In this document: in pieces, positions 1-6,943 of the stretch
How the letters are laid out: every line of letters begins with the position of its first letter
Position numbering within the stretch: position 1 is the first letter of the stretch
NCBI GenBank assembly: GCA_019090365.1
Contig: JAHRWC010000023.1
Span: forward strand, 1 to 13,857
Direction: 5' to 3'
DNA: 13,857 nt
Origin: Flavobacteriaceae bacterium
GTDB lineage: Bacteria > Bacteroidota > Bacteroidia > Flavobacteriales > Flavobacteriaceae
Notes under the pieces: generated by a model
Seen by the model: only the letters and a program-made list of their open reading frames with translations
Told to the model about the DNA's origin: nothing
Databases searched by the model: none
Translations under genes and position numbers: made by a program

Positions 1-24
1 ATCATTTTTCTTCTAATTGATATG

Positions 25-32
25 CAAATATA
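25..32 (-). promoter_or_regulatory. Possible -7 promoter box facing off the left edge
   Basis: The minus strand reads TATATTTG, an exact match to the Bacteroidota -7 consensus TAnnTTTG. An ATG follows on the same strand at positions 5-3, after an A/G-rich stretch (AGAAGAAAA). This spacing gives a leader of about 12 bases and suggests that a gene starts right at the window edge, downstream of the LptF/G permease gene and with its own promoter. I see no good -33 element. Only five bases of the possible gene are visible, so it cannot be identified. Confidence 0.35.
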
Positions 33-102
33 AGGAATGAAATCCTTGTGAGGAATGTGCTAAATATTTATTTCTTATAGTTAAAAGACAAAATCTATCG
101 GA

Positions 103-1539
103 CTATACTTTACTTTTCTTACTAAACAATCGTTTAATCCGTTGGTAAAAAGAATCCATGTCTATAATTCCTTGATCTGTAGTAGCTCTAATGGTGAGCC
201 AAACTCCTAATGGAAGTAAGATTAATGTACTTAACCAAGTAGCTATAAAAGGATGCAAAGTTCCATCTTCGGCACTGTTTTTAGCGAAAATCCCAATAAA
301 GTGATAGGTTAAAAATAGAAGAATGGCAATGACCATTGGTAATCCCATTCCACCTTTTCTAATAATTGCTCCTAAAGGTGCGCCAACAAAGAATAAAATG
401 ATACAAGCTATTGCAAGTGCAAATTTTTCATGCAAGGCAATTTCATATTTATTTAATCGCTTGGTTTTAATGATGTATTCTGCCTTTTTTGAATCTATTG
501 ACTGTTGAGTGCTTTTTATATTATTAATTGCTATGGCAACTATTTCGGATTGTTGATTCGGACTGAATAGATTTAATAGAGTATCTGTAGGTTTGCCTAC
601 TATAGAATTCTTATTTTGGCGACGGTCCATATGTTTAGTAATCCCAGTTCTATAATGCATGTTTTCAGCAAAAGACTTAATGTTTTTAGTGTAGCTAGTT
701 GAAAATGAATCAATTTCTGTGACAAGCTCACTAACATTATACATGTTATGATTACTCAATTTGTTTTCCTTCTCAACATCTTTATTGTTGAGTTCAGTTA
801 AATCGATGTTGATGGTGTATTCTTCAAAGAAACTTTTTGCAAAGGGTTTCCTTAATTTCTTTTTTTGGTCTTTGGTTTGTATATCATCATAGTAATTTCC
901 ATCTCTTAATATGAGTGAAAGTGTATTACTATTTTCTTCACTGGTAAGTTCACCAGTTTCAGCAATGATAACAGTATTGTTTTGTTTTGCTTTTCCTTCT
1001 TTTTTATGAATAACAACATTTTTTAAAAACTGATTGTTATCTCCATATTTTTCAGAAACTTTTATATTAAAACCATCTCCAATCTGATTAAATTGCCCTT
1101 CAGCAATCACCATTGAAGGCTTAAATTGTTGAATGTTTCGCCTTAAATTTAACCACTTGTATTCAGAATAAGGAATTACATTATTTGCAAAGAAAAAGGC
1201 AGTTATACTTAGTAATAAAATAAAATAAGTAAGACTTCGCATTGCTCTTTGTAATGAAATACCATTGGATTTCATTGCGGCAAATTCATAGTTTTCAGAA
1301 AGGCTTCCAAAAACCATTAAAGAGGTTACTAATATCGTAAGAGGGAGTACTAAAGGAATTAATTTCGGACTTACAAACCAAAGGAATTTTAAAACGATTA
1401 CAATGTCTAATCCTTTACCTGCTAATTCAGAAATATAGAGCCAAACAGATTGAAGAATAAAAATAAACATCAAAATAATAAAGACGCTCGCAAACGTCTT
1501 TAAATAAGATGACAATATATACCGATCTAGAATTTTCAA
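103..1539 (-). CDS. LptF/LptG-family lipopolysaccharide export permease
   Basis: This is an inner-membrane permease of the YjgP/YjgQ (LptF/LptG) family, which with LptB forms the ABC transporter that extracts lipopolysaccharide from the inner membrane and passes it to the periplasmic Lpt bridge. The 478 residues show the family layout. Membrane helices lie at roughly 14-36, 50-80 and 101-120, followed by a periplasmic beta-rich part (about 125-247) and a second helix group at about 370-392, 398-420 and 430-452. The segment HEKFALAIACIILFFVGAPL (370-389) and the following RKGGMG match the conserved second half. Residues about 250-362 form a long polar, Lys/Asn/Ser-rich insertion with helical stretches, making the protein over 100 residues longer than the roughly 360 typical of E. 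coli LptF/LptG. The gene starts six bases after lolA and is the last gene of the ftsK-lolA cluster. The sequence alone does not settle whether it is functionally LptF or LptG. Confidence 0.9.
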   Translation of the reverse strand: MKILDRYILSSYLKTFASVFIILMFIFILQSVWLYISELAGKGLDIVIVLKFLWFVSPKLIPLVLPLTILVTSLMVFGSLSENYEFAAMKSNGISLQRAMRSLTYFILLLSITAFFFANNVIPYSEYKWLNLRRNIQQFKPSMVIAEGQFNQIGDGFNIKVSEKYGDNNQFLKNVVIHKKEGKAKQNNTVIIAETGELTSEENSNTLSLILRDGNYYDDIQTKDQKKKLRKPFAKSFFEEYTINIDLTELNNKDVEKENKLSNHNMYNVSELVTEIDSFSTSYTKNIKSFAENMHYRTGITKHMDRRQNKNSIVGKPTDTLLNLFSPNQQSEIVAIAINNIKSTQQSIDSKKAEYIIKTKRLNKYEIALHEKFALAIACIILFFVGAPLGAIIRKGGMGLPMVIAILLFLTYHFIGIFAKNSAEDGTLHPFIATWLSTLILLPLGVWLTIRATTDQGIIDMDSFYQRIKRLFSKKSKV

Positions 1540-1545
1540 AAAATA

Positions 1546-2187
1546 TTAATCTAATTGGTTAATATAATAACCGTCTCCTTCATATTTAGCTTTATTAAAA
1601 GTAAATAAAGTTTTAGAAACTGGTTGATTGGTTTTGAAAGAATTAACAGTTACAGTATACTGAGTACCGTTGGCATCTGTCTGTATTAGTTTATAGATAT
1701 GTTTTGTCTGTTTGTCAATGCCCAATAAAATATCTTTGATTTCAGCGTTTGAATCTATAGGAATTAACTTAACAAACTGAATTTTTCTTCCTTTTACTGT
1801 TTGTTCAACATCCATTTTATAAGTGTATCCTTTTTCATAAAAAGTCAACATTTTTGAAGGTGTAATTTCTTTGTCATCTTTTGGATTGTATGCAGAAATT
1901 GTTACTTCTTCATCTTCAGGAACAATAGTGTATATATTTGAACCATCAAATATTCTTGATATACCCAACCAGTTTAAGACATATTTGTCATTTTGTAAAG
2001 TAACATCACCACGTGTTTCTTGCTTTACATTCTCTTTTGTATTGTTCAAAGAATATTTAAATGAAATATTGATATTATCATAGCTCTTTACTTTATCTGA
2101 TACTTCATTCAATAAAGATTTAGCACTTTGCGCTTGCAAAGAAAATACGGTACCTAAAAGGATACATGCAATTACTAATTTTTTCAT
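1546..2187 (-). CDS. lolA: LolA-like outer-membrane lipoprotein carrier protein
   Basis: The product is a periplasmic chaperone of the LolA family, which accepts lipoproteins released from the inner membrane and carries them to the outer membrane. The 213-residue protein begins with a clear Sec signal peptide (MKKLVIACILLGTVFSLQAQ, probable cleavage near 18-20). The rest is a beta-rich domain containing the family-type region around TRGDVTLQNDKYVLNW, where a lipoprotein-binding half-barrel is built. There is no lipobox Cys, as expected for a soluble carrier rather than LolB. The start codon lies one base after the ftsK stop and the stop lies six bases before the permease gene, so co-transcription is very likely. 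In this phylum a LolB partner is usually not recognisable, and none is present here. Assignment rests on overall sequence pattern, length and gene order. Confidence 0.85.
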   Translation of the reverse strand: MKKLVIACILLGTVFSLQAQSAKSLLNEVSDKVKSYDNINISFKYSLNNTKENVKQETRGDVTLQNDKYVLNWLGISRIFDGSNIYTIVPEDEEVTISAYNPKDDKEITPSKMLTFYEKGYTYKMDVEQTVKGRKIQFVKLIPIDSNAEIKDILLGIDKQTKHIYKLIQTDANGTQYTVTVNSFKTNQPVSKTLFTFNKAKYEGDGYYINQLD

Positions 2188-2188
2188 T

Positions 2189-4591
2189 TTAACTATTATT
2201 TTCGTTTTCTAAAAGTTGATCTAGGGCTTCAAGAGTAGGTACTAGTACCTGTCGAGCTTTACTACCTTCAAAATGACCTACAATTCCTGCAGCTTCCAGT
2301 TGATCGATAATTCTACCCGCTCTATTATATCCTAATTTCAATTTTCGTTGTAAAAGAGAGGCAGAACCTTGTTGTGCAATGACTAAAACTTCTGCAGCGT
2401 CTCTAAACAGTTTATCTCGTTCATTTATGTTATTATCAAGATTTGTGCCACCTTCTTCACCTACATATTCAGGTAATAAATGAGCATCTGGATATGCTTT
2501 TTGTGAACCAATAAAGTCAGTGATATCAGCAACTTCTGGAGTATCAACAAAAGCACATTGTAAACGTACTAATTCATTTCCTTGTGTATATAGCATGTCA
2601 CCTCGACCTATTAATTGATCTGCTCCCGAACTATCTAAAATAGTACGTGAATCAATTTTTGAAGTAACTCTAAATGCTACTCTGGCAGGGAAATTTGCTT
2701 TAATAATTCCAGTAATTACATTTACCGATGGACGTTGAGTTGCAACTATTAAATGAATACCTATGGCACGTGCTAATTGTGCAAGTCGAGCAATAGGAGT
2801 TTCCACTTCTTTACCAGCGGTCATTATTAAATCTGCAAATTCATCAATTACTAATACGATATAAGGTAAGTAACGATGACCGTCATTCGGATTTAATTTA
2901 CGTGTTTTAAACTTTGTATTGTATTCTTTGATATTACGAACCATTGCGTCTTTAAGCAAGTCGTAACGTGCATCCATTTCAATACACAAAGAATTAAGCG
3001 TATGAACTACTTTAGTGGTATCAGTAATAATTGCTTCTTCGGTATCTGGTAGTTTTGCTAAATAATGACGTTCTATTTTATTAAATAAAGTAAGCTCCAC
3101 TTTTTTAGGATCTACTAAAACAAATTTAACTTCAGCAGGATGTTTTTTATACAACAATGAAGTTAGGATAGCATTTAAACCTACAGATTTTCCTTGTCCT
3201 GTTGCACCTGCCATTAAAAGGTGAGGCATTTTAGCTAAATCAACTACAAATGTTTCATTGCTAATAGTTTTTCCTAAGGCTAATGGTAGCTCCATTTCAG
3301 CACTTTGAAATTTTGGTGAAGCAATCACCGAACGCATTGAAACAATGCAAGGTTTTTTGTTTGGCACCTCAATACCAATAGTACCTCTTCCAGGAATTGG
3401 AGCAATGATACGAATACCTAGAGCTGATAATGATAATGCGATGTCATCTTCTAAATTTTTAATTTTAGAAATACGAACACCTGCTTCAGGAATTATTTCA
3501 TATAAAGTAACTGTTGGACCTACGGTAGCCTTGATGTTAGCAATCCCTATTTTATAATTATTAAGGGTTTCAACAATTCTATTTTTATGTTCTTCTAGTT
3601 CTTCTTGATCAATCGTAATACTGGCACCAGCTGAATAATCTTTTAAAAGATTAATGGTTGGAAATTTATATTTACTCAGTTCTAATTTTGGATCAAATTC
3701 ACCAAAATCACTCACTAGTTTATCACTTAAATTTTGAGTAACCTCTTCTTCTTCAACCGCCTGTTCAACTTCCATTGCTAAATCATTTTCGGTGCTAGGC
3801 TCAATGATTATTTTTTCTGAAGTTAATACTGGTTCTAATTTCTTTTCTTCTGAAGATAAATCTGTTGTTTTTCCTGAAAGGTCTAATTCAACCGGTTTCG
3901 AATCTGAAATATCTTCAATTATTTCTTTCTTAACCTCTTTAGCTTTAGGTTGTATTTTCTCTGTATTCTCTTCCGAAGAAAAATCGGAAACAATTTCCTT
4001 TTTAGTGTTTTTAAATGCTGAAATAACTTTGTCTGGCGTAATATTTAAGCGTATTACAAAATAGATGATAGCTAAAAAAGCCATAACTAAAATGGCGCCT
4101 ATAAGGCCTAAATAATCTTGTAATACATCATTAATTTCATAACCAATAACACCACTTAATAAGGCACTTTTACTGGCGAAAAATCCGAAGAATACAGAAA
4201 GCCAAATCATAACTAAAATACCCCAAAACCAAAACTTTCTGAGTTGTGTTTTAGCATAATCGAAGAAGTAATACACTCCAGTTAGTGTAAGTAGCGATGC
4301 AAATATAAAAGCTGCAATTCCAAATCCATTGTATATGAAGAAGTGACCTACATTATTTCCGAAAGTATTAAGCCAATTTTTATTTTCTAATTCTCTATTA
4401 GCTAAATCACCAATATTACTTTGATCTGCTTGCCAATTAAAAAAATATGAAATGAATGAAAAGATAAGTGCAAGACCTAAAAAAAATAGAAAACTACCGA
4501 AGATAACTTTTTGTTGCTTAGACAACTGAAAAGAAATTCTTTTGCGTGGTTTTTTAGTGGTTCTAGTTGTTTTAGTCTTCTTTTTGGCCAT
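2189..4591 (-). CDS. ftsK: DNA translocase FtsK/SpoIIIE
   Basis: This is the septal DNA pump that moves chromosomal DNA during division and helps resolve chromosome dimers. It has 800 residues. A basic Lys/Arg/Thr-rich N terminus (1-28) precedes four membrane helices at about 29-51, 80-110, 121-140 and 160-182. An acidic, poorly conserved linker (about 190-310) follows. The motor contains the alpha domain (about 320-400), Walker A GATGQGKS (462-469) and Walker B IVLVIDEFADL (578-588). The stretch LARAIGIHLIVATQRPSVNV (605-624) is highly typical of FtsK/SpoIIIE. A winged-helix gamma domain (about 726-785) reads DNA polarity signals in characterised members. The linker is short compared with E. 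coli FtsK, which is common outside the gammaproteobacteria. No key motif is missing. It heads the envelope operon with lolA and the LptF/G gene. Confidence 0.97.
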   Translation of the reverse strand: MAKKKTKTTRTTKKPRKRISFQLSKQQKVIFGSFLFFLGLALIFSFISYFFNWQADQSNIGDLANRELENKNWLNTFGNNVGHFFIYNGFGIAAFIFASLLTLTGVYYFFDYAKTQLRKFWFWGILVMIWLSVFFGFFASKSALLSGVIGYEINDVLQDYLGLIGAILVMAFLAIIYFVIRLNITPDKVISAFKNTKKEIVSDFSSEENTEKIQPKAKEVKKEIIEDISDSKPVELDLSGKTTDLSSEEKKLEPVLTSEKIIIEPSTENDLAMEVEQAVEEEEVTQNLSDKLVSDFGEFDPKLELSKYKFPTINLLKDYSAGASITIDQEELEEHKNRIVETLNNYKIGIANIKATVGPTVTLYEIIPEAGVRISKIKNLEDDIALSLSALGIRIIAPIPGRGTIGIEVPNKKPCIVSMRSVIASPKFQSAEMELPLALGKTISNETFVVDLAKMPHLLMAGATGQGKSVGLNAILTSLLYKKHPAEVKFVLVDPKKVELTLFNKIERHYLAKLPDTEEAIITDTTKVVHTLNSLCIEMDARYDLLKDAMVRNIKEYNTKFKTRKLNPNDGHRYLPYIVLVIDEFADLIMTAGKEVETPIARLAQLARAIGIHLIVATQRPSVNVITGIIKANFPARVAFRVTSKIDSRTILDSSGADQLIGRGDMLYTQGNELVRLQCAFVDTPEVADITDFIGSQKAYPDAHLLPEYVGEEGGTNLDNNINERDKLFRDAAEVLVIAQQGSASLLQRKLKLGYNRAGRIIDQLEAAGIVGHFEGSKARQVLVPTLEALDQLLENENNS

Positions 4592-4612
4592 TTAAAATTA
4601 AATGTATAAAAG

Positions 4613-4620
4613 CAAAAATA
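4613..4620 (-). promoter_or_regulatory. Candidate promoter (-7 box) for the ftsK operon
   Basis: The minus strand reads TATTTTTG, an exact TAnnTTTG match, 21 bases before the ftsK start codon. A TTTG at 4640-4637 lies 16 bases upstream; this is slightly close for the -33 element, which usually sits about 17-23 bases away. The 103-base gap between dgkA and ftsK therefore probably carries a promoter serving ftsK-lolA-lptF/G, in addition to any read-through from dgkA. Confidence 0.5.
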
Positions 4621-4694
4621 CAAATATCAAACGGTACAAACTAATTAATATTTTAGGTTATTTCTATTATAAAAAACAACATTTTCGATACAGA

Positions 4695-5060
4695 CTAAAA
4701 CTTAGGAATATATATAATACAAGCAATTATTACAGCAGCAATAGCAGTGAAAAATACAGCGCCAGCTGCAATATCTTTTATAAAACCAATTTTTGTGTGA
4801 TGCTCTGGATGAATAAAATCTGCAATTTCTTCAATAGCAGAATTAGCGCCTTCTAGACCCATAACCAACGCGATGGTAAGAATTTGTATTAACCATTCTG
4901 TTGTTGAGATTTCAAAATAAAATCCTGCAATAGTGACAACAATAGCAATAAAGGCTTGTACTTGAATACTCGCTTCATTTTTTAATAATATAAAAGCGCC
5001 TTTAAAAGCATATCCTACTCCTTTTATACGCTTATAAAGGAAAGAATTGTTGAAAGCCAT
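4695..5060 (-). CDS. dgkA: Diacylglycerol kinase family protein (DgkA / undecaprenol kinase)
   Basis: This is a small integral-membrane lipid kinase of the DgkA family, which phosphorylates diacylglycerol or undecaprenol with ATP. The 121 residues match family length. Three hydrophobic helices lie at about 32-50, 55-72 and 97-118. Conserved residues are visible: Glu30 in KNEAS, the core motif GLEGANSAIEEIAD (68-81, with Glu70, Asn73 and Glu77), and KDIAAGAVF (95-103). The core motif, with Glu rather than Leu before the Asn, looks closer to the undecaprenol-kinase branch than to E. coli DgkA, but substrate cannot be settled from sequence. It lies upstream of ftsK in the same direction and has its own -7 box. 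Confidence 0.9.
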   Translation of the reverse strand: MAFNNSFLYKRIKGVGYAFKGAFILLKNEASIQVQAFIAIVVTIAGFYFEISTTEWLIQILTIALVMGLEGANSAIEEIADFIHPEHHTKIGFIKDIAAGAVFFTAIAAVIIACIIYIPKF

Positions 5061-5082
5061 AGAGATTAATTTAAAGAAAAAT

Positions 5083-5090
5083 CAAAGTTA
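5083..5090 (-). promoter_or_regulatory. Candidate promoter (-7 box) for dgkA
   Basis: The minus strand reads TAACTTTG, an exact match to TAnnTTTG, 22 bases upstream of the dgkA start codon. I see no convincing -33 element before it. It lies just downstream of the lipoprotein-gene terminator, so dgkA transcription appears independent of that gene. Confidence 0.45.
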
Positions 5091-5112
5091 CAATTTAAAA
5101 CTTTGAGTATAA

Positions 5113-5148
5113 AAAAAGGAGATTAACAATTAGATTAATCTCCTTTTT
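5113..5148 (-). terminator. Rho-independent terminator of the Kazal-repeat lipoprotein gene
   Basis: A perfect 14-bp stem pairs 5113-5126 with 5135-5148 around an 8-base loop. The core is GGAGATTAA/TTAATCTCC extended by A5/T5. On the minus strand a run of seven T follows the GC-containing core, as expected for intrinsic termination after the lipoprotein stop codon at 5170. Confidence 0.85.
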
Positions 5149-5169
5149 CATCCTCAACTTAAAAAAATA

Positions 5170-6831
5170 TTAGTCACATCTTGGACCATATGCACCTTCT
5201 AGTATACCTTGATACACTAGAATAATTTCATTATTTATGATTAATTCTATTGGATAAACTAGTTCATAGCCTAAGTCTAAATAATCATCAACTTCTTCAT
5301 TAGTGCTAACATTTACATAGACTCCATTAAGTGTCATTCCAATTGGGAATCCATACTCATAACAATCTGGACTTGGATTACAGTCAACAAAATCTTCTTC
5401 ATTATATCCATCACATTCTGCATAACAAGCATTTAAATAAGTGATAACAATTGTTTCTCCATTTGGATTAGTAAACTCTACACATACTGGATCTTCATTT
5501 TGAGGACAATTGTCTTCACATCCTGTATTTTCACATGCTGGTGGATCCCATTCTGTTTCATTACAGCAATTTGGATTGTCATTAATACAAACTTTAATGT
5601 AGTCATTATCAAATCCACTTAATTCAAAATTCTCAATCGTTATTGGTAAATCTGAAAGTAAATAATATCCTAGCAGTTCATTGTTTCTAACATATAAATC
5701 GAAGTACTCATTCCCAGGGTTTTCATATTCAAAATCGATTGTTAAAATATAAGTTCCGTCATCATTACATTCGCCTATAGTAACTTCTATTGCTCCAACT
5801 TCACATTCATTGTTTTCACAATCAACTATATCGTCTTGTTCATATCCATCGCAAAATGCAAGGCAAATATTATCGTATTCTTCAAGTTCTCCATTATTAG
5901 TTAACACACAAACTGGATCATACTCATCTGGACATTCATCTTCACAACTTACTTCACAATCAACTAAGTCTTCTTGAGTAAATCCTTCACATTCAGCTAA
6001 ACAGAAGTTGTCAAATTCTATAATTTGTCCACCAGATTCAACACAAACTGGATCATATTCATCTGGACATTCATCCTCACAACTAATATCACAATCGATA
6101 AAATCTTCTTCAGTATATCCTTCGCATTCAGCAAAACATGCATTAAGGAAAGTTATAATTTCTGTATTTCCATTTGGATTAGTTACTTCAACACAAACAG
6201 GATCTTCTTCTTGAGGGCATTCATCTTCACAACTTGTATCTCCACAGTCAACAAAATCTTCTTCTGTAAATCCTTCACATTCTGCAAGACACTCATTTGG
6301 GAAAGTGATTAAAATAGTTTCATTGCCGTCAATAATTTCTACACAAACAGGATCATATTCATCGGTACATTCACACGATTGATTAAAATCACAACTTTCT
6401 ATTAGAGCAAGAAATTCTTCTTCATTATTTATAGTAATTATTTCAATTTCATCGTTGTCTTCATTGAAGACTTCAACATCAAACGGAAACTCGATTCCTA
6501 CAATAAATAATTCTTCAGTTGAATTAATAAGAACTAGAATAAGTTCTTCAAAACTATTTACTTCAACTGTAGTACCATTATTATATTCTAAATTAATAGG
6601 ATATACAAAATCAAAACAGAAGTCGAATACTAAGTTTCCTGTCGGATTTTCTTGTTCAATTAAAGAGCCTTCATCATCAACAATTAAATCTAAGTTATTT
6701 AACGCAGTTTGTAAAGCAGCACTTTGAGTAACATTGGCCATATCGTCTATGATATCATCATTGTTTTGGCAGGATGTTAATACCGAGAGGGCAATTAACA
6801 TTGAGAAAAAAATCAATTTTATATTTTTCAT
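5170..6831 (-). CDS. Acidic surface-type lipoprotein with five Kazal-like repeats
   Basis: The function is not known. The 553-residue protein has a lipoprotein signal peptide with lipobox LTSC (Cys21), followed by QNNDD. That stretch resembles the Gln/acidic export signal that sends Bacteroidota lipoproteins to the cell surface. Residues 68-147 hold two related segments (FDFVYPINLEYNNGTTVEV and IEFPFDVEVFNEDNDEIEI), each followed by an acidic helix. Five Kazal-like modules follow at 153-196, 201-247, 251-292, 296-338 and 438-484. The pattern is C-x(1-3)-C-x7-C-x(13-18)-C-x3-C-x10-C, with DPVCV at the third Cys. A different six-Cys segment (343-433) interrupts the array. The C terminus (490-553) repeats the VYPIEL theme. 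Forty cysteines follow Cys21, an even number that suits disulfide bonding outside the cytoplasm. Hand counting gives about 138 Asp/Glu but only one Lys and two Arg in the mature chain. The gene is monocistronic and divergent from the sigma factor gene. Protease inhibition is possible but unproven. Confidence 0.9.
   Translation of the reverse strand: MKNIKLIFFSMLIALSVLTSCQNNDDIIDDMANVTQSAALQTALNNLDLIVDDEGSLIEQENPTGNLVFDFCFDFVYPINLEYNNGTTVEVNSFEELILVLINSTEELFIVGIEFPFDVEVFNEDNDEIEIITINNEEEFLALIESCDFNQSCECTDEYDPVCVEIIDGNETILITFPNECLAECEGFTEEDFVDCGDTSCEDECPQEEDPVCVEVTNPNGNTEIITFLNACFAECEGYTEEDFIDCDISCEDECPDEYDPVCVESGGQIIEFDNFCLAECEGFTQEDLVDCEVSCEDECPDEYDPVCVLTNNGELEEYDNICLAFCDGYEQDDIVDCENNECEVGAIEVTIGECNDDGTYILTIDFEYENPGNEYFDLYVRNNELLGYYLLSDLPITIENFELSGFDNDYIKVCINDNPNCCNETEWDPPACENTGCEDNCPQNEDPVCVEFTNPNGETIVITYLNACYAECDGYNEEDFVDCNPSPDCYEYGFPIGMTLNGVYVNVSTNEEVDDYLDLGYELVYPIELIINNEIILVYQGILEGAYGPRCD
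5380..5520 (-). repeat. Fifth Kazal-like module (isolated copy)
   Basis: Codons 438-484 encode the six-Cys pattern again: Cys438, 442, 450, 469, 473 and 484. Its sequence is closest to module 2, sharing TNPNGxTxxIT and the same module length. It is separated from modules 1-4 by the roughly 90-residue insert at 5533-5805, suggesting that the insert was placed into an older array or that module 2 was copied. Confidence 0.85.
5533..5805 (-). other. Non-Kazal six-Cys domain inserted in the Kazal array
   Basis: Codons 343-433 encode a segment with Cys343, 355, 415, 422, 423 and 433 and a beta-rich centre (YILTIDFEYENPG, then YYLLSDLPITIENF, then DNDYIKVCINDNPNCC). The spacing is unlike the Kazal modules. 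It has the look of a small beta-sandwich domain of the kind found in secreted Bacteroidota proteins, but I cannot name the family with confidence. Confidence 0.6.
5818..6375 (-). repeat. Tandem array of four Kazal-like modules
   Basis: Modules 1-4 lie at 6244-6375, 6091-6231, 5956-6081 and 5818-5946. The repeats are also visible in DNA. On the plus strand ACACAAAC(A/T)GGATC recurs at 6341, 6191, 6041 and 5906, a spacing of 135-151 bases. Modules 3 and 4 are almost identical around TCATCTGGACATTCATC(C/T)TC. This points to tandem duplication with limited divergence. By alignment with ovomucoid third-domain numbering, the residue at the inhibitor P1 position (second after the second Cys) is Asp, Gln, Asp and Asp in modules 1-4. 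Confidence 0.85.
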
Positions 6832-6866
6832 TTCAATAGTTTTTAAAAATTAGAATTCAATGGTTT
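6832..6866 (-). repeat. Direct repeat AAAC(C/T)ATTGAA upstream of the lipoprotein gene
   Basis: On the minus strand AAACCATTGAA (6866-6856) and AAACTATTGAA (6842-6832) differ at one of 11 bases and are offset by 24 bases; the second abuts the lipoprotein start codon. They could be protein-binding sites or part of a promoter recognised by an alternative sigma factor, since no TAnnTTTG box is seen for this gene. In such AT-rich DNA chance is also possible. Confidence 0.35.
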
Positions 6867-6895
6867 AATCGATTAATATAAGTGAGACACCTCAC
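6865..6895. promoter_or_regulatory. Two inverted repeats in the divergent promoter region
   Basis: TTAATCGATTAA at 6865-6876 is a perfect 12-base palindrome. GTGAG-ACAC-CTCAC at 6882-6895 is a 5-bp inverted repeat with a 4-base centre. Both lie in the 139-base region between the lipoprotein gene and the sigma factor gene. Symmetric sites of this kind often bind dimeric regulators and could coordinate both genes. No specific regulator can be named. Confidence 0.35.
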
Positions 6896-6935
6896 ATTAA
6901 AAAAACCCTACCGAAAAACATTTTTATTTTTTGCA

Positions 6936-6943
6936 TAGTTTTG
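6936..6943 (+). promoter_or_regulatory. Candidate -7 box for the sigma/FecR/receptor operon
   Basis: TAGTTTTG matches TAnnTTTG exactly and ends 27 bases before the chosen ATG at 6971. No -33 TTG is seen at the usual distance, so the promoter may be weak or need activation. This would suit a basal housekeeping promoter for a sigma factor gene that later activates other targets. Confidence 0.5.

Noticed and set aside
32..47. Hairpin AAGGA/TCCTT as a terminator for the LptF/G operon
   Set aside because: The stem is only 5 bp and no T run follows on the minus strand. It also overlaps a better promoter candidate.
4602..4856. Plus-strand open frame spanning the ftsK-dgkA gap
   Set aside because: It is rich in Asn, Tyr and Ser from AT-rich DNA and overlaps the end of dgkA in antisense. 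There is no family resemblance and no plus-strand promoter.
5380..6375. CRISPR-like periodic repeats
   Set aside because: The repeats at 135-151-base spacing are imperfect, lie in frame within a coding sequence and encode the Cys modules. The spacing is far too long for CRISPR spacers.
6008..6727. Plus-strand open frames opposite the lipoprotein gene
   Set aside because: They are low-complexity antisense readings of the repeat array, with no recognisable domain and no promoter or normal protein composition. The minus-strand frame has a signal peptide, a lipobox and ordered domains.
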